A DNA stretch of 34,622 bases from positions 1 to 34,622 of the forward strand of contig CAKOYA010000011.1 of NCBI GenBank assembly GCA_934130325.1, given 5' to 3'. This DNA comes from an uncultured Clostridia bacterium (lineage in GTDB: Bacteria; Bacillota; Clostridia; TANB77; CAG-465). The notes below the pieces were generated by a model. That model saw nothing but the letters and a program-made list of their open reading frames with translations. It had not been told where the DNA came from and searched no databases. Both the position numbers and the translations under genes were made by a program. Shown piece by piece: positions 8,690 through 17,374 of the stretch (position 1 is its first letter; each line of letters starts with the position of its first letter).

Positions 8690-9229
8690 ATGAATTTAAA
8701 AGGTACAAAAACAGAAGCAAATTTAATGGCGGCTTTTGCAGGAGAATCACAAGCCAGAAATAAATATACATACTATGCTTCACAGGCAAAAAAAGATGGG
8801 TATGAGCAAATAGCTGCAATATTTACAGAAACAGCAGATAACGAAAAAGAACATGCAAAAATATGGTTTAAATTATTGCATGATGGTAAAATACCACAAA
8901 CTGTTCAGAATTTAAAAGATGCAGCTTCAGGTGAAAATTATGAATGGACTGATATGTATGAAAAGTTCGCTAAAGAAGCAAAAGAAGAAGGATTTGAACA
9001 TATAGCATACCTTTTTGAATCAGTAGGAAAGATTGAAAAAGAACATGAAGAAAGATATAAAAAGTTGTTATCAAATATAGAAGAAGGAAAGGTATTTGAG
9101 TGTGGTGAAATAAAAGTATGGAAATGTAGAAATTGTGGACATATTCATATAGCTTTAGAGGCTCCCGAAGTTTGTCCTGTTTGTGCACATCCAAGAAGTT
9201 ATTTTGAAATAAAAGCAGAAAATTATTAA
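8690..9229 (+). CDS. rbr: Rubrerythrin
   Basis: This 179-residue cytoplasmic diiron protein reduces hydrogen peroxide to water, a main peroxide defence of anaerobes. The four-helix diiron domain supplies ligands in AFAGESQARNKY, ADNEKEHAK and GKIEKEHEER. The C-terminal rubredoxin domain has the two CxxC pairs WKCRNCGHIH and EVCPVCAHPRSYF that bind one iron. Length and domain order are classical. Expression starts from the duplicated promoter at 8629-8657, and the ribosome site GGAGG is well spaced. A terminator follows directly, so it is a single-gene unit. All metal ligands expected of the family are visible. Confidence 0.97.
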   Translation: MNLKGTKTEANLMAAFAGESQARNKYTYYASQAKKDGYEQIAAIFTETADNEKEHAKIWFKLLHDGKIPQTVQNLKDAASGENYEWTDMYEKFAKEAKEEGFEHIAYLFESVGKIEKEHEERYKKLLSNIEEGKVFECGEIKVWKCRNCGHIHIALEAPEVCPVCAHPRSYFEIKAENY

Positions 9230-9235
9230 GGATAT

Positions 9236-9269
9236 AAAGACCGTGTATTATATTTTATACTCGGTTTTT
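9236..9269 (+). terminator. Rho-independent terminator after rubrerythrin
   Basis: The stem AAAGACCGTGTAT / ATACTCGGTTTTT (one mismatch, one G-T pair) is followed by T residues to 9269. Confidence 0.8.
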
Positions 9270-9292
9270 GTATTTTTAAAAATGTAAGGCAC

Positions 9293-9321
9293 TTGACAAA
9301 TAACTTTAATAGTGTTAAAAT
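9293..9321 (+). promoter_or_regulatory. SigmaA promoter of the MarR-ABC operon
   Basis: TTGACA (9293-9298), 17-base spacer, TAAAAT (9316-9321). A loose dyad TAAC...GTTA (9301-9317) within the spacer could be an autoregulatory site, but it is weak. Confidence 0.85.
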
Positions 9322-9355
9322 TTTAAATCGTGAGTGTATATCAAAAGGTGAGATT

Positions 9356-9811
9356 ATGACAAATAATGTGTTATATCAGGTAAAAGAACTAGAAAAAATT
9401 ATATTTAGAAAGTTCTGCAATAGTGAGAAAATAGAAAAAATAGAGAAAAATATTAATAAATTTCATGTAACTCCTACCCAAATGCGAATAATTGAGTATA
9501 TTTTAGAAAATAAAAATAGGGATATATATCAATCAGAGTTGGAAGAGGTATTACATTTAAGAAGAGCGACTGTATCAGGTGTATTACAAACTATGGAAAA
9601 AAACTTATTAATAGAAAGAATAATTGATAAAGAGGATACAAGAAAAAAAAGAATCATATTAAGTAAAAATACAAAACAAATCTTTATAAAAAACTCTAAA
9701 AAAATGGAAGAATTAGAACAAATAGCAATAAAAAACATTGATAAATCAGATATAGAAATTTTCACAAAGGTAATAAAAAAAATGAAAGAAAATATTGAAG
9801 GGAATTTTTAA
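9356..9811 (+). CDS. MarR family transcriptional regulator
   Basis: This 151-residue winged-helix regulator carries the recognition core YQSELEEVLHLRRATVSGVLQTMEKNLLIERIIDKEDTRK (about residues 60-99). The wing has the D-x-R-x-K pattern typical of MarR proteins, and flanking helices serve for dimerisation. It sits 49 bases before a two-gene ABC exporter on the same strand, the common arrangement of a MarR repressor controlling its own drug-export operon. The open frame extends upstream to a TTG at 9293, but that TTG is the first half of the -35 box of the operon promoter and cannot be translated. ATG 9356 has AAGGTGA at the right distance and is chosen. Confidence 0.9.
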   Translation: MTNNVLYQVKELEKIIFRKFCNSEKIEKIEKNINKFHVTPTQMRIIEYILENKNRDIYQSELEEVLHLRRATVSGVLQTMEKNLLIERIIDKEDTRKKRIILSKNTKQIFIKNSKKMEELEQIAIKNIDKSDIEIFTKVIKKMKENIEGNF

Positions 9812-9860
9812 TGTTTATTTAAATATAATAGTAAATAGTTAGTTTGAAAGGATGAAATTT

Positions 9861-11624
9861 ATGGGAAAATTATTAAAAAAATTAGGAAAAAAGGAAATAA
9901 TAATGGCAATTATTTGTATTCTACTTATATTTTTGCAGGTATGGTTAGACTTAAAAATTCCTGATTATATGTCAGAGGTAACAAAGCTTGTCCAATCTGA
10001 AGGAAGTTTAATGTCTGATATAGTAAGAAATGGCATATATATGGTAGGGTGTGCACTTGGAAGTTTGATTACTGCGGTAATTACAGGGTACTTTGCTTCA
10101 AATATTTCTTCTACATTCTCTATGAAATTAAGAAAAGAAATTTTTGAAAAAGTAGGAAACTTATCCATTCAAGAAGTAAAACAATTTTCTACTAGTAGCT
10201 TAATTACAAGAACCACTAATGATGTAACTCAAGTAGAGATGTTTATTGCTATGGGACTCCAACTTTTAATAAAAGCACCGATTACTGCTGTTTGGGCAAT
10301 TACTAAAATACTAAATAAATCTTGGCAATGGAGTGCAATTACTGCTCTTGCAATAGTTGTTCTACTTTCTGTTATTATTACTTTAGTTATAACTGTAATG
10401 CCAAAATTTAAAATAGTTCAAAAGTTAATAGATAAAGTAAATGATGTAACTCGTGAAAACCTAACAGGTATAAGAGTAGTAAGGGCATTTAATGCTGAAA
10501 GTTATCAAGAGGAAAAATTTGAAGATACAAATAATAATCTTACAAATTTACAATTATTCAACCAAAAGAAATTTGCAATAATGCAACCAGTAATGTATCT
10601 AGTAATGTATTTTTTGACACTTGCTATATATTTTGTTGGAGCATATTTAATAAAAGATGCGTTAATGGTAGAAAAGTTACCTTTGTTTGGAGATATGGTA
10701 GTATTTAGTTCGTATGCAATGCAGGTAGTAATGTCATTTTTAATGTTAGCAATGATATTTATGATTCTTCCAAGAGCTCAAGTGTCAGCAAATCGTATAA
10801 ATGAAGTGCTTGATACTGATATAAGTATCAAACCTGGAAAATTAAAAGAAGACATAACAGATAAAAGAGGAAATGTTAAATTTGAAAATGTATATTTTAA
10901 GTATCCCGATGCTGATGAATATTTATTAGAAAATATATCATTTAAAGCAAATAAAGGCGAAACAGTAGCATTTATTGGCTCTACTGGTAGTGGAAAATCC
11001 ACACTTATAAACCTAATACCTAGATTTTATGATGCAACTAAGGGAAAAGTTTTAGTAGATGGTGTAGATGTAAAGGAATTTGATACTGAATTTTTAAATA
11101 ATAAGATAGGATATATATCACAAAAGGCAGTCTTGTTTGATGGAACAGTAAATTTTAATGTTTCCTATGGTGATAATGGTAAGGGTGGAATATCTGAAAA
11201 AAAATTTAAAGAGGCAGTAGAAATCGCACAAGGAAAAGAATTTGTTGAAAAAATGGATGAAAAATACGAGTCACATATTGCCGCAAGTGGTACTAATATA
11301 TCTGGTGGTCAAAAACAAAGATTAAGTATTGCAAGGGCAATTGCAAGAGATCCTGAAATATATATATTCGATGATAGCTTTTCAGCATTGGATTATAAAA
11401 CAGATGCTGTTTTAAGAAAAGAACTAAAAAAATACACTAAAGAGGCAACTACAATAATCGTTGCACAAAGGATAGGAACTATTATGAATGCAGATAAAAT
11501 AATAGTTTTAGATGAAGGAAAATGTGTAGGTCAAGGCACACATAAAGAATTACTTGATACATGCGAAGTGTATAAACAAATAGCGCTATCTCAACTTTCA
11601 AAGGAGGAATTAGAAAATGCATAA
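9861..11624 (+). CDS. ABC exporter subunit A, half-transporter with degenerate ATPase site
   Basis: This 587-residue half-transporter has six membrane helices (about residues 10-310) and a C-terminal ATPase. Walker A is GSTGSGKST (about 373), the signature is canonical ISGGQKQR (about 480), and Walker B is IYIFDDSFSALD (about 500). The catalytic Glu after Walker B is replaced by Asp, the hallmark of the degenerate partner in heterodimeric exporters such as BmrC/TM287-type pairs. Its mate is the next gene, whose start overlaps by eight bases, so the two form one exporter of unknown drug or lipid. An earlier ATG at 9852 abuts the GAAAGG ribosome site; ATG 9861 is better spaced. Confidence 0.93.
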   Translation: MGKLLKKLGKKEIIMAIICILLIFLQVWLDLKIPDYMSEVTKLVQSEGSLMSDIVRNGIYMVGCALGSLITAVITGYFASNISSTFSMKLRKEIFEKVGNLSIQEVKQFSTSSLITRTTNDVTQVEMFIAMGLQLLIKAPITAVWAITKILNKSWQWSAITALAIVVLLSVIITLVITVMPKFKIVQKLIDKVNDVTRENLTGIRVVRAFNAESYQEEKFEDTNNNLTNLQLFNQKKFAIMQPVMYLVMYFLTLAIYFVGAYLIKDALMVEKLPLFGDMVVFSSYAMQVVMSFLMLAMIFMILPRAQVSANRINEVLDTDISIKPGKLKEDITDKRGNVKFENVYFKYPDADEYLLENISFKANKGETVAFIGSTGSGKSTLINLIPRFYDATKGKVLVDGVDVKEFDTEFLNNKIGYISQKAVLFDGTVNFNVSYGDNGKGGISEKKFKEAVEIAQGKEFVEKMDEKYESHIAASGTNISGGQKQRLSIARAIARDPEIYIFDDSFSALDYKTDAVLRKELKKYTKEATTIIVAQRIGTIMNADKIIVLDEGKCVGQGTHKELLDTCEVYKQIALSQLSKEELENA

Positions 11625-13995
11625 TGATGAAGTAAGAAAAACTCCAAGGAAAATGCCAAGGGGACCAGGTATGGGACCAAGAATAGCTGAAAAGCCAAAG
11701 AATTTTAAAAATGCTATGAAACGACTTGTAAAAGAACTAAAAGATTTTAAAGCAATTATAATTTTTTCTTTGGTGTTAGCTATTTTAGGTGCAACATTGT
11801 CTATATTAGCACCTGATAAACTTTCAAAACTTACTGATGAAATATCTAAAGGACTGGTAGTAAATAAAGAAAGTATGGAAAAATTAACTTCTGATATTTC
11901 TGGGAATTTTAATGAAGAAAACTTGAAAAATAAAATAGCTAATATCATTACCTTTGATTTTTCAAACAAAAATATTTTAGATATAATGAATGATCCATCA
12001 ATATCTCAAGAGGAAAAATTAAAATTTGGGGATGTGATTAAAAACTTTAATTGGGTAAGTAAAGAAAGTAATTATGATGTGAGCATGATTTATAAAATTC
12101 CACAAAGCATTCTTAAAAGACTTTTAGTAGAAAGCACATATAATGATATTGTAATTACTGTTGATGATAAACTACAAATTTTGTCGTTAATGTCAGATAT
12201 GAAAGATGGGGATTTTTCTAGTATAGACATGTCAGAAAATGTCCAAAAGGTATTGTTTGATGATATACAAATAAATGGGATTAATGTTTCATCAAATGAG
12301 CAATATATTTTTCTAAAAGAAATCTCAAGTTTAAAAGACGTTCAAGATGTTAATTTATTATATGAAAAAATAGACAACATGCCAGATAGTATAAAAAATA
12401 TAATAAAACCATATATGGATATAGATAAAATAAAAAAGATAACTATGCTACTTGTGGGAATGTACATATGTAGTGCAGTATTTACGTATATAGAATCAAT
12501 TTGTATGACTGATGTAGCAAATAAGTTTGCTAAAAGACTACGTTCAAGGATTTCTATAAAAATAAATAAATTACCATTAAAATACTTTGATAGAAATTCA
12601 ACTGGTGATATTCTTTCAAGAGTTACTAATGATGTCGATACAATAGCTCAAACAATGAATAATTCTCTTGCAACCTTAGTAAGCTCAATAACATTATTTA
12701 TGGGAACACTTATTATGATGTTTTACACAAATGTTATAATGGCAATAACTGCAATAATTGCTACTGTAATTGGATTTGTTGGAATGATGTTAATATTAAA
12801 AAACTCACAAAAATACTTTTTAGCAAAACAAGTTGAACTTGGAAAGTTAAATGGACATATTGAAGAAATATATTCAGGACTTAACGTAGTAAAAGTATAT
12901 AATGGGAAAAAAGATGCAGATAAAAAATTTGATATACTAAATAAAAAGGTATGTGAAAGTAATAAAAAAAGTCAGTTCCTGTCTGGAATAATGCAACCTC
13001 TTATGGGATTTATAGGTAATTTTGGATATGTTTGTGTATGTATAGTTGGTGCTATGCTTACAATGAATGATGTTATATCTTTTGGTGTTATTGTAGCATT
13101 TATAACATATGTAAGGCTGTTTACATCACCGCTTTCACAAATTGCTCAAGCTTTAACTTCTCTTCAATCAACAGCTGCAGCAAGTGAAAGAGTATTTGAT
13201 TTTCTTGATGAAGAAGAAATGAAATCACAAGAAAGTATAACAGATAAATTAGATAGAGATAAGGTAAAGGGAAAAATCGAATTTAAAAATGTAAAATTCC
13301 AATACGATAATAATGATAAACCTACTATAAATGATTTCACGGCTGTAGCTAAACCAGGGCAAAAAATTGCAATAGTTGGTCCGACAGGTGCAGGCAAGAC
13401 AACTATGGTTAATTTACTTATGAAATTTTATGATATAAACTCTGGTGAGATATTAATCGACGGTGTGCCAACTAGTAAAATTACAAGAGAAAATATTCAT
13501 TCATTATTTACAATGGTATTACAAGATACATGGATGTTTAACGGAACTATAAAAGAAAATATAATATATAATAGGGAGAATGTAAGTGATGACCGTGTTA
13601 TTGAAGTATGTAAAGAGGTTGGAATACATCATTTTATAACTACATTGCCTCATGGATATGATTCTGAAGTTTCAGAAAATGATAGTATATCAGCAGGACA
13701 AAAACAATTATTAACAATAGCAAGAGGAATGATAGAGGATTCACCATTTTTAATTCTAGATGAGGCTACATCTAACGTTGATACAAGAACAGAAGAATTA
13801 GTTCAAATTGCAATGGATAAATTAACAAAAGGGAAAACGTCATTTATTATTGCACATAGACTTTCGACTATAAAAAATGCAGATTTAATTTTAGTAATGA
13901 AAGATGGAAATATTATTGAACAAGGAAATCATGATGAATTAATGGATGAGAAAGGCTTCTATGCAGAATTGTACAATTCTCAATTTGAATTATAA
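11617..13995 (+). CDS. ABC exporter subunit B, catalytic half-transporter with large TM1-TM2 insert
   Basis: This 792-residue partner of the preceding gene has six membrane helices and an ATPase domain. Walker A is GPTGAGKTT (about 588), Walker B is FLILDEATSNVD with the catalytic Glu, and the signature is variant ISAGQKQLL (about 692). The variant signature complements the degenerate Walker B of subunit A: each composite site takes one part from each subunit, leaving one active and one inactive site. Between helix 1 (about residues 45-70) and helix 2 (about 275-300) lies an insert of about 200 residues, predicted extracellular, which lengthens the protein well beyond the usual ~600. Translation is coupled: its AAAGGAGG ribosome site lies inside subunit A. 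The substrate is unknown. Confidence 0.93.
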   Translation: MHNDEVRKTPRKMPRGPGMGPRIAEKPKNFKNAMKRLVKELKDFKAIIIFSLVLAILGATLSILAPDKLSKLTDEISKGLVVNKESMEKLTSDISGNFNEENLKNKIANIITFDFSNKNILDIMNDPSISQEEKLKFGDVIKNFNWVSKESNYDVSMIYKIPQSILKRLLVESTYNDIVITVDDKLQILSLMSDMKDGDFSSIDMSENVQKVLFDDIQINGINVSSNEQYIFLKEISSLKDVQDVNLLYEKIDNMPDSIKNIIKPYMDIDKIKKITMLLVGMYICSAVFTYIESICMTDVANKFAKRLRSRISIKINKLPLKYFDRNSTGDILSRVTNDVDTIAQTMNNSLATLVSSITLFMGTLIMMFYTNVIMAITAIIATVIGFVGMMLILKNSQKYFLAKQVELGKLNGHIEEIYSGLNVVKVYNGKKDADKKFDILNKKVCESNKKSQFLSGIMQPLMGFIGNFGYVCVCIVGAMLTMNDVISFGVIVAFITYVRLFTSPLSQIAQALTSLQSTAAASERVFDFLDEEEMKSQESITDKLDRDKVKGKIEFKNVKFQYDNNDKPTINDFTAVAKPGQKIAIVGPTGAGKTTMVNLLMKFYDINSGEILIDGVPTSKITRENIHSLFTMVLQDTWMFNGTIKENIIYNRENVSDDRVIEVCKEVGIHHFITTLPHGYDSEVSENDSISAGQKQLLTIARGMIEDSPFLILDEATSNVDTRTEELVQIAMDKLTKGKTSFIIAHRLSTIKNADLILVMKDGNIIEQGNHDELMDEKGFYAELYNSQFEL

Positions 13996-14018
13996 TTTTA
14001 TTATAATATAGAATTATA

Positions 14019-14046
14019 TTTACTTTTAAATATTTAATGGTATAAT
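14019..14046 (+). promoter_or_regulatory. Extended -10 promoter for the 14100 gene
   Basis: TGGTATAAT (TG at 14038, TATAAT 14041-14046) with a weak -35 TTTACT at 14019-14024 (16-base spacer). No convincing terminator for the ABC genes was seen before it. Confidence 0.7.
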
Positions 14047-14099
14047 TGTAATGTAAGTAAATAGTTCATAGATTATCACTTAAGTAGGAGGTAATGAAA

Positions 14100-14552
14100 A
14101 TGGAAATAAAGCTCTTTTTTGATGTATCTCGGTATGGCATATCAAAGGTAAAGAATGAATTTAGCCATATTTCAAAATCGCGTTTTGAATATATGATGCT
14201 AGATAGGCAACTTAAGCACTTTGAAGATTACCTTTTTAAATGTTTTGGAATTAGCAAAGATAACGTGCAAATGATGCAAAATTACTATGAAATAATGCAA
14301 AAAGTACAGGAACAATGCAATTTAAAATTTGTGAGGGACTTAAACGGAAATATCGACTTAATCGAGATTTGTATTAATGATTGGATAAACGAAAGTAATC
14401 TAGTATTATATTGCATTATACCTATTGAAAAAATTGTTATTTCACAGGATTGTGATAGTAATACCGTAAAATGCTGGTGGAATAAAGATATTTTTTTTAA
14501 ACAAGCATTTATAGTATTTTTAAATTTTCTAATTACTAACCATATTATATAA
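14100..14552 (+). CDS. Hypothetical protein with in-frame CGG at codon 11
   Basis: I do not recognise this 150-residue protein. It appears soluble, with aromatic- and lysine-rich helices and a tryptophan-containing, hydrophobic C-terminus (CWWNKDIFF...FLNFLI). It has its own promoter, an AGGAGG ribosome site eight bases before ATG 14100 (an ATG at 14094 is only two bases from it), and its own terminator, so it looks genuine. Codon 11 is CGG, preceded by the same ten bases TGTATCTCGG found at the tex recoding site. If CGG were skipped by one base here, translation would end at TAA 14149-14151 after about 16 residues. Full-length product therefore requires CGG to be read as a triplet. It may be an exception to the recoding rule or a regulated case. 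Confidence 0.65.
   Translation: MEIKLFFDVSRYGISKVKNEFSHISKSRFEYMMLDRQLKHFEDYLFKCFGISKDNVQMMQNYYEIMQKVQEQCNLKFVRDLNGNIDLIEICINDWINESNLVLYCIIPIEKIVISQDCDSNTVKCWWNKDIFFKQAFIVFLNFLITNHII
14130..14132 (+). other. In-frame CGG codon 11 of the 14100 gene (candidate recoding site)
   Basis: Context GTA-TCT-CGG-TAT is the same GTA-TCT-CGG nonamer, in the same phase, as the tex site at 16176. A +1 shift gives Ser-Gly-Met-Ala-Tyr-Gln-Arg-stop. This is the only one of five in-frame CGGs where shifting would sharply truncate the product. Confidence 0.6.
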
Positions 14553-14563
14553 TTAATCACTTT

Positions 14564-14593
14564 ATAAGGCGAACATTGTTCGTCTTATTTTTT
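14564..14593 (+). terminator. Rho-independent terminator after the 14100 gene
   Basis: The stem ATAAGGCGAAC (14564-14574) pairs with 14578-14588 (one G-T pair, 3-base loop) and is followed by T5. Confidence 0.88.
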
Positions 14594-14616
14594 ATATTAA
14601 TCTTAAAAACAATTTG

Positions 14617-14645
14617 TTGAAAAAAGATTTTCTTTGATATATAAT
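14617..14645 (+). promoter_or_regulatory. SigmaA promoter of tex
   Basis: TTGAAA (14617-14622), 17-base spacer, TATAAT (14640-14645). Confidence 0.85.
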
Positions 14646-14669
14646 CAGGATATAGACAAGGAGTATAAT

Positions 14670-16217
14670 ATGGAGAAAATAATAGAAAGATTAGCGGCTG
14701 AGTTAGGAATAAGAGTAAATCAAGTGCAAAATACAGTAAAACTTATTGATGAAGGAAATACTATTCCATTTATAGCACGTTATAGAAAAGAGGTAACAGG
14801 CAACTTAGATGATGAAACACTAAGGAACCTTAATGATAGGTTAAATTATTTAAAGAATTTAGAAGAAAGAAAAAATGAAGTAATAAATATAATAGAAACG
14901 CAAGGAAAGCTTACAGAAGAGTTGAAAAAAAGCATAGAAAATGCCAATACATTAACTGAGGTAGAAGATTTGTATGCTCCTTTTAAACAGAAAAAAAGAA
15001 CTAGAGCAACAATTGCAAAAGAGAGGGGGTTAGAGCCTTTAAGTAAAATTATATTAAAGCAAAAAGAAAGTGATGAATCAATTGAGGTTATTGCGTCTAG
15101 ATTTATTAATGAAAAATTAGAAGTTTTAAGCTCTGAAGACGCGATTAAAGGTGCATTAGACATTATAGCTGAAAGTATAGCAGAGGATGCAAAATATAAA
15201 AAAGAAATAAGAAAAATTTCATATTTAACAGGAAAAATAATTTCTAGTGCCGTAAAACCTGAAGAAAAGACTGTTTATGATATGTATTATAATTTTTCAG
15301 AACAAATAAATAAAATTCCATCTCACAGAATGCTTGCAATTAATCGTGGCGAAAAAGAAGGCGTTCTTAAAGTAAAAATTGAGGTAGATGAAGAAAGAAT
15401 TTTAAATTACTTAGAAAAATGTATAATAAGAAAAGAAGTTTATGCTGATATGTTAAATGATACAATAAAAGATTCATATAAGCGCCTTATAAAGCCTTCA
15501 ATTGAAAGAGAAATAAGAAGTGAAAAATTTGAGGAGGCTTCTGAAAAAGCAATAAAAATATTTGGGGTTAATTTAAAGAATTTAATTATGGGAGCACCCC
15601 TTAAAGGCTATACTATAATGGGATTTGATCCAGCGTATAGGACTGGCTGTAAAATTGCCGTAATTGATGATACAGGAAAACTGTTAGATTATACTACAAT
15701 ATATCCTACAGAACCTCAAAACGATATTAAAGGTTCAACAAAAACTTTGATCGAAATGATACAAAAGTATAATATTAATATGATTTCAATTGGTAACGGT
15801 ACAGCGTCTAGAGAATCAGAAAGTTTCGTTGCAGAAGTTATAAAAGAGGTAAAAAATAAATTAGGATTAGAGGTATATTATACTATAGTAAGTGAAGCAG
15901 GTGCTAGTGTTTATTCTGCTTCAAAGCTTGCTACCAAAGAATATCCAGATATTAATGTATCAATAAGAGGAGCAATATCAATAGCAAGGAGACTTCAAGA
16001 TCCTATGGCGGAGCTTGTAAAAATTGATCCTAAAAGCATAGGAGTAGGCCAGTATCAACATGATGTAAATCAAAAAAGACTTTCTGAAGCATTAAATGGT
16101 GTAGTAGAAAATGCTGTAAATACTGTTGGAGTAGATATAAATACTGCAACAGCATCATTACTTTCGTATGTATCTCGGAGTAAATGCAAACGTGTCAGAA
16201 AATATTGTAAAGTATAG
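14670..16217 (+). CDS. tex: Tex RNA-binding protein, N-terminal part up to a CGG frameshift
   Basis: Tex is a conserved cytoplasmic nucleic-acid-binding protein of the transcription apparatus. This frame carries the N-terminal helical domain (GNTIPFIARYRKEVTGNLDDE, EDLYAPFKQKKRTRA), the YqgF-like RNase H fold (IMGFDPAYRTGCKIAVID, about residues 323-340) and most of the helix-hairpin-helix region through NTATASLLSYVS. At CGG 16176-16178 the family sequence leaves this frame and continues one base forward in the next entry. The in-frame remainder (RSKCKRVRKYCKV) is not Tex-like. Reading 14670-16836 with only C16176 skipped gives 721 residues, the normal Tex length. The open frame extends upstream to TTG 14634, inside the promoter region; ATG 14670 follows AAGGAG and is chosen. 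Confidence 0.92.
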   Translation: MEKIIERLAAELGIRVNQVQNTVKLIDEGNTIPFIARYRKEVTGNLDDETLRNLNDRLNYLKNLEERKNEVINIIETQGKLTEELKKSIENANTLTEVEDLYAPFKQKKRTRATIAKERGLEPLSKIILKQKESDESIEVIASRFINEKLEVLSSEDAIKGALDIIAESIAEDAKYKKEIRKISYLTGKIISSAVKPEEKTVYDMYYNFSEQINKIPSHRMLAINRGEKEGVLKVKIEVDEERILNYLEKCIIRKEVYADMLNDTIKDSYKRLIKPSIEREIRSEKFEEASEKAIKIFGVNLKNLIMGAPLKGYTIMGFDPAYRTGCKIAVIDDTGKLLDYTTIYPTEPQNDIKGSTKTLIEMIQKYNINMISIGNGTASRESESFVAEVIKEVKNKLGLEVYYTIVSEAGASVYSASKLATKEYPDINVSIRGAISIARRLQDPMAELVKIDPKSIGVGQYQHDVNQKRLSEALNGVVENAVNTVGVDINTATASLLSYVSRSKCKRVRKYCKV

Positions 16218-16836
16218 GGAAGAAAATGGAAAATTTGAATCTAGAAAAGAAATTATGAAAGTTCCAAAACTTGGAAAGGTTGCATTTGTTCAATGTGCAG
16301 GATTTTTAAAAGTACCAGAATCTACAAATGTGTTAGATAATACTATGGTACATCCTGAATCATATGATGTAGCAAAAAATATAATAGAAAGTCTAGGATA
16401 TAAACTAGGAGATCTAAAAAAAGAAAAACTTCCCGAAATAAGGGTAAAATTAGAAAATTTAGATATAGAAGAAGTATCTAAAAAATTGAATGTAGGAATT
16501 CCTACTTTAAAAGACATAGTAAGTGAATTATTAAAACCAGGAAGAGACCCAAGAGAAGAATTACCAAAGCCAATATTAAAAAGCGATGTATTAAAAATTG
16601 AAGATTTAAATGAAGGAATGATACTAAATGGTACTGTTAGAAATGTAACAGCATTTGGTGCGTTTGTTGATATTGGTATAAAGGGAGATGGATTAGTGCA
16701 TATATCCAACCTAAGTAATAAATTTGTAAGAAATGCCATGGATGAAGTTTCAGTTGGCGATATAGTAAGAGTAAAAGTTTTAAAAATTAATAAGGAAAGA
16801 GGAAAAGTTGAACTTAGTATGAAGGATGTTGATTAG
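16168..16836 (+). CDS. tex: Tex, C-terminal part (HhH end and S1 domain) in the +1 frame
   Basis: This is the continuation of Tex, not an independent gene. The family sequence resumes at GVNANVSENIVKYREENGKFESRKEIMKVPKLG, directly after SYVS in the upstream frame, and ends with a complete S1 RNA-binding domain (GMILNGTVRNVTAFGAFVDIGIKGDGLVHIS...KVELSMKD). The nominal ATG at 16168 has no ribosome site and lies inside the upstream reading frame, so separate initiation is unlikely. The product probably depends on +1 recoding at CGG 16176. The alternatives are that this tex is split or the sequence has an error. The 16853 gene follows after 16 bases with its own ribosome site. Confidence 0.88.
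   Translation: MYLGVNANVSENIVKYREENGKFESRKEIMKVPKLGKVAFVQCAGFLKVPESTNVLDNTMVHPESYDVAKNIIESLGYKLGDLKKEKLPEIRVKLENLDIEEVSKKLNVGIPTLKDIVSELLKPGRDPREELPKPILKSDVLKIEDLNEGMILNGTVRNVTAFGAFVDIGIKGDGLVHISNLSNKFVRNAMDEVSVGDIVRVKVLKINKERGKVELSMKDVD
16176..16178 (+). other. +1 recoding site in tex (CGG read as C-GGA)
   Basis: In the zero frame the codons are GTA-TCT-CGG-AGT. Skipping C16176 gives TCT-GGA-GTA-AAT, i.e. Ser-Gly-Val-Asn, and restores the Tex family sequence to its normal end at 16836. Family members have Gly at this position (SYVSG/VAG-type). Confidence 0.85.
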
Positions 16837-16852
16837 TAATTGAGGTGAATAT

Positions 16853-17356
16853 ATGTTAGAATGGTTTAAGGAAACTTTTAGTTTTGTTGATGCAGAACTT
16901 TTGATGATGATAGGAATTGCAATAATGGCAATAATATTGTTAAAGCTTATATTTAAAGCGTTATATAGATTTAGAATCTTAAAAGTAATTGTAGCCGTAG
17001 CAATATTTGGTGGGCTATTATACATGGCATTGCATTATGTAGATACACACAGAGAGTTATTTGGAAAGGATACTAGATTTTATGTGTATGGTCAGGCTGG
17101 ATTTATTAGTAATACAGTTAGAACTTTAGAAATAGAATCTAATAAAACCAATTTATATAAAGGTGGAAAAGGAAGAATTATTGTTAAAGTACCTATTGGA
17201 ACAAAAATGTACAATTATAAATTAAAAGATGAGGAAATAAAATTAGAAGATTTAAAAGTTGGAGATATTTTACAAGTTTATTGTAAGGAAAATACTTTAG
17301 CTGATGGGACAAATGAAGTAACTGCAGTAAAGATAGTAAGAAAATATGAAAAATAA
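16853..17356 (+). CDS. Small membrane protein of unknown function
   Basis: This 167-residue protein has two membrane helices (about residues 17-37 and 43-61) separated by a short basic loop (KALYRFRILK). A soluble C-terminal domain of about 100 residues follows, with a beta-rich pattern (GRIIVKVPIGTKMYNYKL, KVGDILQVYCKENTLADGTNEVTAVKIV) reminiscent of an OB-like barrel. I do not recognise a named family. The start is ATG with GAGGTGA seven bases upstream. It lies 16 bases after tex and 18 bases before the DUF2207 gene, so the three probably form an operon from the promoter at 14617. The orientation suggests that the C-terminal domain is on the same side as the N-terminus. Confidence 0.72.
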   Translation: MLEWFKETFSFVDAELLMMIGIAIMAIILLKLIFKALYRFRILKVIVAVAIFGGLLYMALHYVDTHRELFGKDTRFYVYGQAGFISNTVRTLEIESNKTNLYKGGKGRIIVKVPIGTKMYNYKLKDEEIKLEDLKVGDILQVYCKENTLADGTNEVTAVKIVRKYEK

Positions 17357-17374
17357 AATGAGGGGAATATGTGT

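Noticed and set aside
9293..9355. N-terminal extension of the MarR protein from TTG 9293
   Set aside because: The TTG is part of the -35 box TTGACA, paired at 17 bases with TAAAAT; the ribosome site fits ATG 9356.
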